A stretch of 64,000 nt of DNA from Pleurostoma richardsiae (Eukaryota > Ascomycota > Sordariomycetes > Calosphaeriales > Pleurostomataceae). The notes beneath the pieces are model-generated. The model did no database searches, was not told the DNA's origin, and saw only the letters and a program-made list of their open reading frames with translations. The translations under genes were made by a program, and so were the position numbers. This document shows, in pieces, positions 43,250 to 52,689 of the stretch (positions are counted from its first letter, which is position 1; each line of letters starts with the position of its first letter). The DNA is taken from contig JANBVO010000046.1 of assembly GCA_030052745.1 (NCBI GenBank), positions 186,001 through 250,000 of the forward strand, read 5' to 3'.

Positions 43250-44271
43250 TTTTCCATCTCCAGGTTTCCGACGCTCGCAATGAACGAGCTTCGCAATCTC
43301 GCTAGACCGTGTGGGTGCTTGCCTTTGCACTGGCAGTGTTTGGCGTCGGCCTCACTTTTCTCCCGCTGCTGCTGAGATACACCTATTTGCGAGGTGCCTT
43401 CTGAATGAATGGTGTATGATGAGAGTGTATGGCAAAGGAGAGATGGGATAGAGGAATCGAGCGCAGAGCTAACGTCCCGATGACTCTGCTGCTGCTCAAC
43501 AAGACGAAAAGGAGCTTCACAAGGATAATTGTTGCCTGGAGTCACGGCTACCTTTCACGGATGGATTCAGGTTTGCCAACAAGCACCCAAGTCATCGCGT
43601 GTCGCCCATTACTTTGCGCTCGTTGCCTCACCTTGCTGGTATTGTTGCCTTTGATCTCAGAAGAGCAGCTCATTAACAAATCAGGCGGTCTTCATACGGT
43701 AAACGTATGAAGACCGCAGGGCAAAACTACAGAGACCACGTAACCGCTGAAGATGTGCCTGTACGCCAGAACCACGAGACTCTGGCTGGACTGGCAGTGC
43801 TGAGAATGCAGACGATCTGAAAGAGAACAGCTCAGGAGCTTAATTACACCGGCAATCAAACGTGCCGGCTGCATTCCCCCCTCGGCAAGAGCACACTTAA
43901 GGGGTGGTATGTATCGCAGCATCGGCATTTCACATTTTCCTTGCACGTCATCGTCGTCGTTGGGAGCACATTAATACGCTGTCTTACGTTGTATTTGGCT
44001 TAGGGACATGCATGTCGTTCCGCGGTCTGTCGGTGACGGGAGCTTTCCCCACATTCTGGACCTCGGCATCGGGGGATACTTAAAGCTCCAGCGATTCTCG
44101 GCAGGCCATCAAGGGACGCACATGCATTGCTGTCTCCCGGAGTCGCTTTCAACACTCTCCGCAGTCCCAACCATCTCAGCCTGCAGCGGAGACTCTTCAG
44201 TGCTCGTTGCATTCGGACTATTTTCTCCCTAACTGGCGCAGCCCTAATAGAACCCTCACAGCAGCATCACA
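43250..44271. other. Divergent intergenic region with a perfect hairpin
   Basis: 1.0 kb between divergent genes. It contains the 14-bp perfect inverted repeat listed separately. Other short frames are not supported. Confidence 0.45.
43685..43717. repeat. Perfect 14-bp inverted repeat with 5-nt loop
   Basis: GCGGTCTTCATACG at 43685-43698 and its exact reverse complement at 43704-43717 are separated by GTAAA. RNA from either strand would form a strong hairpin. There is no T-run directly after it, so it is not an obvious terminator. It lies about 440 bp upstream of the 43249 start and about 555 bp upstream of the 44272 start. Confidence 0.85.
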
Positions 44272-45350
44272 ATGAGCGGCCCTGGCGTTGGCTTTGAGTA
44301 TCCTCCCACCGAGGTATCGTGGCTCAAGCGCGATGTACTGCTTTTCGCCAACAGCATTGGCTGCACGGCCGACGAGCTTCATTATCTCTACGCAAGTTGA
44401 GCCCTGCTTTTGTCTGCCTGCGCATACGTGCGATCTGCACCTGGCTGACGGGAGATACAGGAGTTACACCCCGATTTCGCCGTCTTCCCAACATACCCTG
44501 TTGTCCTCCGTAAGCCGCCCACTGAGCAGTGACTGACACTGGAGACGAGAAGTGCCGCTGATGCTTTACTGCCTTCCCGTGCGCAGCCTTCAAGACCAAC
44601 TCACAGGAGGTCATTGACTTCTATGCCTCACAAAAGGCAGTGAGGATCCCCAATGTTCCCGATTTCGACCACACCCGTGTCGTCGACGGCCAGCGTCTGG
44701 TCCACTTCCTCAAGCCCCTGCCGCCGACCTCGGCAGGGAAGAAGTTTGAGATCCGCACCAAGGTCCTTGGCGTCTACGACAAGGGTCGGCCGGGCTCGGT
44801 GCTTGACCTGCAGACCGACCTCGTGGAAGTCGGGTCTGGGGAGGTGTATTCCCGGGCCATCGGCAGCACCTTCTTTGTCGCGCAGGGCAACTGGGGCGGC
44901 CCCAAGGGCCCGGCCACCAAGAACTTTCCGCCGCCCAAGGGCAAGCAGCCAGACCTCGTCTTCGAAGACCAGACCAACAGACAGTCGGCTCTGCTGTACC
45001 GCTTGAACGGGGACTATAACCCACTGCATGCGACCCCGGAACCCGGCAAGAAGATGGGCTTCGGCGGCGATATCATGCATGGCCTGTACTCGTTCAACTC
45101 CACCTGCCACGGGCTGCTGAAGCACTTCGGTGCGAGCGATCCGAAGAACATCCGCGAGTTCCAAACCAGGTTTGCCAGTCCCGTGCTACCCGGGGACAAG
45201 CTCGTCACGTCAGTGTGGAGGACGGGCGAGGTCAAGGACGACGGCTGGGAGGAGATAAGGTTTGAGACCAAAGTAGATGGCGGCAAGGTCTGCTTGAGCA
45301 ACGGCCGCGCTCTGATGAAGGTCGTGGGCCCCGCGAAGAGCAAGCTGTAG
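44272..45350 (+). CDS. Peroxisomal hydratase-2 (MaoC/FOX2 C-terminal type), stand-alone
   Basis: Three exons, 44272-44391, 44461-44509 and 44587-45350, give 310 residues. The first intron starts with GC (GCAAGT..ACAG): only this donor joins TAC to GAG and restores ELHPDFAVFPTYP; no GT donor keeps the frame. The protein is a double hot-dog (R)-specific enoyl-CoA hydratase 2, like the hydratase part of fungal Fox2 and human MFE-2. The catalytic segment YRLNGDYNPLHATPEPGKKM holds the Asp, Asn and His of the family, followed by GFGGDIMHGLYSF. The C-terminus AKSKL is a consensus PTS1, so the enzyme should work in peroxisomal beta-oxidation of 2-enoyl-CoA. No dehydrogenase domains are attached, unlike the multifunctional Fox2. 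Confidence 0.93.
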
Positions 45351-45668
45351 TGCCGTTCTGGATGAGTGGCGCGTGGCTGCGAAGCGAAAAGGAAAAGAAA
45401 TCAAAGGGAGATGCTTGATTGTATGGCATGTATTTTGTATGTAGTCCATATGTCTGGACTCCCCCTGGTTGGCACTATTGTTTGACTCGGCTCTTAACAA
45501 CCTGCGTGCGTGCTGTGCATATTGAGCGCTGTAGTACTATTAAGGACAAAATTACCGGCATTACCTGCGAATGCCACCAAACGACATTGTTTCAATTCCC
45601 AGAGAAAAAATTCGCGTGCCGCCAAACAGCGATGAGAGCCGCAGACACTCGATACTTCGCCTGATTCA
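45351..45668. other. Intergenic region between hydratase and TBCE
   Basis: 318 bp, same orientation on both sides; no gene. Includes the hydratase 3' end and the TBCE promoter. Confidence 0.4.
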
Positions 45669-47613
45669 ATGGCAACGGCCAGCTTCCAGGTCGGCCAGCG
45701 TCTGTCCTACGACGGCGCCCTCTGCACGGTGCGGTACGTCGGCGAGGTCGCTGGCACGAGCGGGACTTGGCTAGGCGTGGAATGGGACGACCCCTCTCGC
45801 GGCAAGCATGACGGCTCGCACAAGAGCGTCCGATACTTCAGTTGTGAGTCCTGCCGAGGTTGCCGGTGTCTTTCTAGCTGGGAGACTGATGATTGTGCGC
45901 AGGCGTGTCCAAGGCTGCGACGGCGGCTTCGTTTGTCCGCCCGACGCGGCCAGCCCAGACGCCACGGACGTTCCTGCAGGCGCTCCGCGAGAAATATGCA
46001 TCGGAGGTGACGGCAGACCGAGTCCCGATTGCATCGGCCACGCAGGTCGTCATCTCGGGCAAGGTCGCGGAGGAGGTCGGCTTCGACAAGGTCCGCCGTC
46101 AGCTCGCCGAGCTGGGTGAGCTGAAGATTGTCATTCTCGATGGCATGCGGATCGCCTGGGCCACCTCCACCAGCGGGGAGGAGCAGCCCATCCGCGAGAT
46201 CTGTCCAAAGGTTACCGAACTCGACCTGAGCCGGAACGTTTTCACCCAGTTCGGGACTGTTGTTGCTATATGTTCCGAGCTCGCGTCTCTGCGAGGCTTG
46301 CGTGTGAAGTAAGTTTCTTCGGGAGTCCTCTCCGTGACCTCTCATGGCTGCGGGCGTCTTCGACCATCTTCTAATCTGCGAGTAGCGGTAATCGCTTCCA
46401 GAAAATAATCCAGGACACAGGCCTGGAACGCTCGCAGGGAGCCTTCGAGCACGTTCGGGACTTGTCACTGGACGAGACACTGCTTGAATGGCGCGAAATC
46501 TTTCATGTCGCGGCTCACTTCCCCTCGTTAGCAACTCTCTTTGCCAGCACCAACCAGCTCTCTGTCCTGACGGTCCACCCCCCCCAAGAGCTGGCATCTA
46601 CCCTCACCTCGCTGAACCTGGAGTACAACGACTTTAGCTCCTTCTCGGACATTGCTAATCTCTCCTCTCTCACATCACTCCGCCACCTCCACCTCAAAGG
46701 CAACAATATCTCTATGATCACATACACGCCATCCCAGCAGCCGCCTGTCTTCCCATCACTTCATTATCTCGACATCTCCTACAATCAGGTGTCTGAATGG
46801 GGCTTCATCGACTCCCTACCCGACTCGTTTCCCGGTCTCGCCTCTTTGCGTTTTGCTCACAACCCCATCTATGATAACCCCGCCCTTGACAGCGACGACA
46901 TCGCCACCGCCTCGTCCTCCTCCACTGGGGCCGGCAGAACTACCGTAACAGAGGAAGCATACATGCTGACGGTCGCCCGCCTTGCCTCCCTTAAGTCCCT
47001 CAACTTCAGCACCGTCACTGCCACGGACCGAACTAACGCTGAAATGTTCTACCTAAGTCGCATTGGCAGGCAACTGTCTTCCGTGCCGGAGGGCGCCGAG
47101 GCGGAGGCCAAGGTCGTGGCACAGCACCGACGCTATGCGGAGTTGTGTGAGCTCTACGGTGAGCCGGTGGTGGTGCGCCGGCGGGAGGTCAACCCTGCCT
47201 TCCTGGAGGCTCGGCTCATCAATGTCTCCTTCCACTCCCGCGGCGGCGAGGCGCGGAACGGGAAGCAGGCTGCCACGAGGGTTGTCCAAGTTCCCAAGTC
47301 ATTTGATATCTACTCTGTCAAGGGTATTGCTGGTCGGCTATTTGGGCACGCGCCGCTGAGGCTGCGGCTTGTCTGGGAGACGGGCGAGTGGGATCCCGTG
47401 GCAGGGTTCGACGACGAGACAGGTGACAGCAGTGAGGATGAGGACGCGGAAGCGGAGCGCGAGAAGGCGGGCGAGGAAGGGGACGGTGCAAGTCAAACGG
47501 CGGGGAAGGCTGGTAGATGGGTCAAGAGGGAGGTCGAGCTCAGAGATTCGCCAAGACAATTCGGATTCTGTGTTGACGGGCTTGATGTGACAATCAGAGT
47601 TGAGCTGACATAG
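45669..47613 (+). CDS. TBCE: Tubulin-specific chaperone E (cofactor E)
   Basis: Three exons, 45669-45843, 45903-46308 and 46386-47613, give 602 residues; the introns are 60 nt or slightly longer. A CAP-Gly domain occupies about residues 5-65 (VGQRLSYDGALCTVRYVG, WLGVEWDDPSRGKHDG, YFSCVSKAATAASFVRP). A leucine-rich repeat region follows at about 130-400 (VTELDLSRNVFTQFG, LTSLNLEYNDFSSFSD, LRHLHLKGNNISMI, LHYLDISYNQVSEW). The end is a ubiquitin-like domain (IYSVKGIAGRLFGHAPLRLR to FCVDGLDVTIRVELT) interrupted by an acidic insert. This order is specific for TBCE (yeast Pac2), which captures alpha-tubulin and acts with cofactors C and D in heterodimer assembly. Confidence 0.95.
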
Positions 47614-48095
47614 ATAGCAGCCCAACCACAGCATTTGTTTAACGATCGCTTTTGCGATGAACGCTCCGCATCTGACAATACCGCTGTGCCTGGATAGACA
47701 AGCCTTCGGCGCTGCAGTAACTTGTCTATCAAGCCCTTAGCGTGAAGCACGAGAGGGCGGCAAACATGTTGGCATAGACGTTTGGGAAAGCAATCAAGGT
47801 CTTTTCACTGTCATCGCAAACAGGGGCCGACATCTTATAGCCACTGCTCTTCATATCTTTCCAGATTTTTAAAGAGCCACTGCCACCTCTTATCTCTAAG
47901 ACTCTCTTCTTCAACCCGCTCCAACACCCAACATCTACAGATGCTAGCCTGTCAGCGATTATAGAGGCGTATCAACCAGGCCGTAAAACTGGCCGTAGAC
48001 TGAGCGGCGTCAAGCATTGCCCAGCAAGTCAGAGCAAAGGCAGCCGGAAGAGAAGGTGTGTCTTGTCTGCGAAGAAGCAAAGCACCTAAGCCAAC
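47614..48095. other. Intergenic region between TBCE and the CCCH gene
   Basis: 480 bp; short frames only, no recognisable element. Confidence 0.4.
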
Positions 48096-49352
48096 ATGGC
48101 ATCTTACCTACGATACTTCCTCGTGAGACCGGGGGCACAACAACAAGCCAATCCTGGCGGCGCGGTTTCTGTTAGTTCCATTGTGCCTCTTATTGCCGTC
48201 GATCAACTCCCGGAGTGGATCGACATCGCGGGGGTTCCACGAAAACTGACGGTCGACCAGACCGTGGGCATGTCCAATCTCGGCACTATACCTAGCGACG
48301 AGGAGATTCTCGATGTCCGGCTACATAGAGAAACACTGATCCTCATGCTTGGAGCACCCGACTCTGACGCAGAGTTAAGCTCTCATGACAGCGATGACTC
48401 CGAGAGCGTCAAGCCGAACGAGAGCCGGGTCAGAGGCCGGCAGTTCGCAACTGTCGCAGTGGGACAGTTGATGAACCTGGCCAACAACGTCGACCACCAG
48501 CAGAACAAGGACGCCTTAGCGAAGGACTCCACCGCTGTCACGGATGGTACATCGAAAGACATGGTTCGCCAGATCCAGCAGCATCCAGCGGAGCGCATGC
48601 TCACGGCCTCCCGTCACGCAACGCCGTCTACGGGTGCCATAGCCACAGCGGCCACTTCCCAAGCGAGGACCCCGCATACTCAAGCACATTCCGTTGCGCT
48701 TGAGACGGCCAAGTCTGCAGCCCACCAGGCCAAGGAGCCGAAGGGTATTGCTCCACCTCGGTCGTCGAGTAGCTACTGCCGGCACTGGTGCCACCACGGC
48801 ACCTGCAAGTGGGGGCTGCTCTGCCGATACCAGCACAACATGCCCATGACACTGGCCGGCCTGCAGGAGGTCGGCCTCAAGGACTTCCCCCGATGGTGGA
48901 TCACGGCAATGGGGCTGACGTTGACGGGCGGATTCGGCGTGGGAGGGCTCGGTCTCATGGGCGTGTTCGGCGCGAACAACAACAAGGAGATTAAGAAAAT
49001 GCGCGAGATCATGGGGATGATGCCACTGTCCATTGCCCATGCGCAGCTACTTGCCAACGGCGGCCAGGTCGCTGTTGGGACTGCGCCGACTGTCACTGAC
49101 CACAGGAGATTGTCAGCTGCGAGACTCTTTGAAGAGGAGCAACCGAGAATGAAGGGCAAGCCTAAGGTAAAAGCATCCTACGGTGGCGTGGTATCTGGAC
49201 CCGCGGTGTCTGCTGCTTCCCCACGGGTGCCGGAAAGGAGAAAAGAGAAGCTAGATGACGGCTCTGGGCTGTACATCAAGGCTGACGAGGCTGAACAGCA
49301 GGAGACCAAACAGCAAGTCTCGAGCGTGGTGGAGAAGTTAGTCGACATCTGA
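48096..49352 (+). CDS. CCCH zinc-finger protein with a Gly-rich hydrophobic segment
   Basis: A single exon of 418 residues. It starts MASYLRYFLVRPGAQQQA, with a beta-rich N-terminal part (PLIAVDQLPEWIDIAGVPRK) and an acidic Ser/Asp patch. One CCCH finger of spacing C-x8-C-x5-C-x3-H lies at about residues 229-248 (CRHWCHHGTCKWGLLCRYQH). Directly after it come GLKDFPRWWITAMGLTLTGG and a Gly/Val/Leu run reaching VFGANNNKEI, long enough to be buried or to cross a membrane. CCCH fingers of this spacing usually bind RNA. This finger type with a W-W-hydrophobic tail appears in fungal proteins without known function. An RNA-related role is an inference. Confidence 0.85.
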   Translation: MASYLRYFLVRPGAQQQANPGGAVSVSSIVPLIAVDQLPEWIDIAGVPRKLTVDQTVGMSNLGTIPSDEEILDVRLHRETLILMLGAPDSDAELSSHDSDDSESVKPNESRVRGRQFATVAVGQLMNLANNVDHQQNKDALAKDSTAVTDGTSKDMVRQIQQHPAERMLTASRHATPSTGAIATAATSQARTPHTQAHSVALETAKSAAHQAKEPKGIAPPRSSSSYCRHWCHHGTCKWGLLCRYQHNMPMTLAGLQEVGLKDFPRWWITAMGLTLTGGFGVGGLGLMGVFGANNNKEIKKMREIMGMMPLSIAHAQLLANGGQVAVGTAPTVTDHRRLSAARLFEEEQPRMKGKPKVKASYGGVVSGPAVSAASPRVPERRKEKLDDGSGLYIKADEAEQQETKQQVSSVVEKLVDI

Positions 49353-49717
49353 GCCGTCTTCGTATCTACTTGCCTGATATGACTGAGTGCAGAGAAAAAC
49401 CACCGTCAACCGTCCAGCCTATGTATGGCCTGTGTGTGATTGCATGAAGTGACTGCCGATGATTCATTCACTCAACGGTTGCTTTGATCCTGTGGCGTGG
49501 CCTCAGCCGACGAATCGACGTTCAGAGTTCGGCGTCATGAAGCTGCTATAGGTAATAACCGAACTCCTCTGACTTTGGCGTTGTCATTGTTAAATGGCAA
49601 CGAGGTCCAGGGTCCATGTGCGGAGCCGAGCTTGCAGGACAGTCGGACTTGCGGTGCTGCACGGAGGTACTATGGTAGGAGGAATCGGCCTAAATCCATC
49701 GGCACTCACTGAATCGC
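49353..49717. other. 3' region of the CCCH gene, left flank of the MITE
   Basis: 365 bp without a supported gene. The right end of this segment abuts the TA duplicated at the MITE insertion. Confidence 0.4.
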
Positions 49718-49719
49718 TA

Positions 49720-50162
49720 CCCGTGCCATGCCCCACTTTATCTGGCTCTCGTTCCCTCGCACCAACTAAAATTTAGTGCTGACCACCAGAACAGCCACAC
49801 CACAAGAACAGCTACTTTCATATATACATAGTAATTTAACTAGATACTTTTATAGTAAAAAACTATAAAATTATTAATAAAGAAAGTATATAAAGAAACT
49901 TTTTGATTATTAGATAATATTTATAAAATAAATAAAAATTTAAAAATTATATTTATAATTTTTATATTATAATATATATATATATATTATAATTTTCTAA
50001 CTTTTTATTCTTTTATAAATAATATAATATTAATTTTAATTTTAATAGCTTAACTATTCTAATAATATAACTGTTCTAGTAGTGTAGCTGTTCTGGTGGT
50101 CAGCACTAAACTTTAGTTGGTGCGAGGGAACGAGAGCCAGATAAAGTGGGGCGTGGCACGGG
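49720..50162. mobile_element. 443-bp MITE with 76-bp terminal inverted repeats and TA duplication
   Basis: The left repeat 49720-49795 and right repeat 50087-50162 match at 74 of 76 positions when inverted; the two mismatches are transitions (C/T and A/G). Each begins CCCGTGCC and is flanked by TA (49718-49719 and 50163-50164), the target duplication of the Tc1/mariner superfamily, including Fot1/pogo types. There is no coding capacity. The centre, about 49815-50050, is almost pure A/T, whereas the ends keep normal GC. This fits repeat-induced point mutation (RIP) or long decay of a non-autonomous element. The parent transposase is not in the window. Confidence 0.88.
50052..50102. repeat. Three tandem 17-bp units inside the MITE, graded in AT content
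   Basis: Units at 50052-50068, 50069-50085 and 50086-50102. The outermost is AGCTGTTCTGGTGGTCA; the middle has G to A at positions 2, 10 and 13; the innermost has all six of its G converted to A at the same or further positions, plus changes at the last two bases. The left end holds two inverted counterparts at 49780-49796 and 49797-49813. The units probably belong to the subterminal repeats of the parent element. Confidence 0.8.
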
Positions 50163-50164
50163 TA

Positions 50165-50868
50165 AGGCCTCATTGATGGCTTGGAACCGGCTGAGTAAGG
50201 CAAGGATGAGGAAAAAAGCCCGGTTTACTTAGTCATGATGCATCAGGCTCCTGGGTGGAGGCGAGGGGATTTCAGATTTCGAGCCGCTCTTTCTTTCAGC
50301 GGCGCTCGCGTCGATGCGCGCTGAGTAAAGTCCGCTTTCTCCGAGTGGCCGTCTCGAGTAATGCCCCTGTGGGTCTCCCCCAGCGTAACAAGGAGGACAT
50401 TGCGTGCCGCCTCGGGCCTCCATGGACCATCTGCCGTGCTGCAATGGCCCGTTAGGCCCGCCTGGGATCCAGACTCGGATTTGCGTCATGATGTGTGGAA
50501 TAAACCCGTAGGCGGCGTCGCTCCCCGCTGGGCGTCTCGAGGTAAAGAGGATGCTGCATAGGTTGCTAAGGTACGTTCGGCGCTTGAATTGGTGCTTGAT
50601 GGATTGTCCGTAGTCTCTTGGGTCTTAGGTCCGGCCTTGTATCAATAGCAGCCTCTTTCGATCTCCCTTGCCGAAAGGCTTCCTGGTATCGTGCGCAGCG
50701 ACAAATATAAAAGTCTCCGGTATCCCCGCCAGCTATTTGGGTTGATTTCGGCATCGCCCATCCCAACAGACAGATTCCATTTCAGAGACAGACAATTTCC
50801 ACAGACACACGCGTCTATTCTCTTGCGAAGAACTTCTTCACAACTCTCCCACCGCATCTGCCAACAAA
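50165..50868. other. Right flank of the MITE and promoter of the aldo-keto reductase
   Basis: About 700 bp. The last 150 bp have leader character (CAGACAGATTCC, ACACACGCG). No gene supported. Confidence 0.4.
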
Positions 50869-51993
50869 ATGCCTCAGATCAACGGTCAAGAGGTTGGCCC
50901 TACCGGCTACGGCCTAATGGTGAGCGAGACACCTGTATCCGCGACAGTGAGAGGGAGAGCATGGGGACTAAGACGCAAGACAGGGTCTCACTTGGCGCGC
51001 AAACCCGCCTCCGCAGGAGCAGGCATTTGAGGCCATGCGCGCGGCGCTCAAGAACGGCTGCAACTTCTGGAACGGCGGCGAGTTCTACGGGCCGCCAGAG
51101 TACAACAGCCTGGTCTTGCTGGAGCGCTACTTTGAGAAGTACCCCGAGGATGCAGACAAGGTCGTCCTGAGCATCAAGGGGGCTGTCGGGCCCCACGGCC
51201 ACCAGCCGGACGGCAGCCCGGAGGAGATTCGCCGGTCAGTCGAGGGCATCATCAAGCAGCTCAACGGCCGCAAGAAGCTCGACGTCTTCGAATGCGCCCG
51301 GCGGGACCCCAAGACGCCCCTTGAGGTCACGTTCGGTGTGCTACAGAAGGAGTTCATCGATACTGGCAAGTTGGGTGGCATCTCTTTAAGCGAGGTCCGC
51401 GCTGAGACGATCCACGAGGCGGCCAAGATCACCAAGGTCGTCGCGGTAGAGGTCGAGCTCAGCCTCTTCTCGACGGAACCGCTGCACAACGGCGTGGCCG
51501 CAGCCTGCGCGAAGTACGGCATCCCTCTGGTTGCTTACTCGCCCATGTGTCGTGGGGTAAGTTGTTTAGGCTCCAGAACAGTTGATCTGCACACCAGGAC
51601 AAGGCACTGACGATGTAATCGACACAGCTGTTGACGGGTCACATCAAGACGATCGATGACATCCCGAAGGATTCCATGCTTCGCCACTTTCCTCGATTCC
51701 AGCCAGGGAACTTCGAGGAGAACATACAGCTGGTCACTCACGTCCAGGAACTGGCCAAGAAGAAGGGCTGCACTCCAGCCCAACTGGCCATCAACTGGGT
51801 CAAGACACTCGCCAAAAGGCCCGGCATGCCGGTCATCATTCCCATCCCTGGGGCCACGACAGCAGCGCGGGTCGTTGAGAACGCAGTTGAGGTGGATATT
51901 AGCGACGCAGAAATGGATGAGATCGATGCGTTACTCCAGAAGATCGAGGTCAAGGGGGAGCGCTACCCTGGCCATGTCCCCACGAACACATGA
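50869..51993 (+). CDS. Aldo-keto reductase, pyridoxal reductase (Plr1)-like
   Basis: Three exons, 50869-50919, 50984-51556 and 51628-51993, with 64- and 71-nt introns, give 329 residues. The first intron falls inside the family sequence YGLM-GLTWRANPPP, which parallels YGLM-GLTWRP of S. pombe Plr1. The TIM-barrel AKR fold is seen in NFWNGGEFYGPPEYN, KVVLSIKG, SLSEVRAETIHEAA, VEVELSLFSTEPLHNG, YSPMCRGLLTGHIKT and IPIPGATTAARVVENA (NADPH site). Tyr52 and Lys82 of the catalytic tetrad are present, whereas the usual Asp is Asn47 and the usual His is Cys121. S. pombe Plr1 also lacks the His. Plr1 reduces pyridoxal to pyridoxine with NADPH in the cytosol; the substrate here is inferred from the family. 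Confidence 0.92.
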
Positions 51994-52689
51994 GCACTTC
52001 AACTTCAACAGTGGCGCTCTTCGGGTTCTACTCGGATCTGGGTTGCCTTGTTAGTTCAAAGCTCTTCGATATGCTGCCATCGAAACAAAGGGTTGTTAGT
52101 GATTTTTGTATTGTTCAGAGGTGAATTGTGAATTTTCCGCAGCGCACGTCAGTGCTTCAGAATTGCAGAATTCATGAGTTGCTCATCACAGAATACATGT
52201 GGAAGAGAATATACTGCCGATGAATTGCTGGCACTTACCAATTTGAACTCTTGATAGAATGTAGAGGAGCCGTCCTGTGTGACTGTGGAAGAAAGGGGAG
52301 CAGAAATGAGCTCGAGGCCAACCAACGATTTTTTTTCGCCCTTCAACGTCGAGTGCTCCACTTCTGCGGAACATATAACCAATGAGGACCGTGGAGGCCC
52401 GTTGCTCGTTCTCTCCGCATACAAACGAAGACCTACGGCTGGCATTGGACACAACGGAAGGCTCAACTGACTGTATGTGGATTATTGCGCGGTAGGAGAA
52501 AGCCGATATGACACGTGAGGCAAGAGGGTTGGGGCTCCAGCCAAAGAAGATCAATTAGGGGTATAGACGTAGCCTGAGCACCGAGATATTCTTGTGGCCA
52601 ACTGGCCTGCCCGACCGCGGTGTGACGGACTTCGCGCACTCATCCCTGAGTATGAGAACAGCACTATCTGGATCGACCGCCGTGCCCTG
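51994..52689. other. Convergent region between the reductase and dynein genes
   Basis: About 700 bp of 3' sequence with short frames; no gene supported. Confidence 0.4.
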
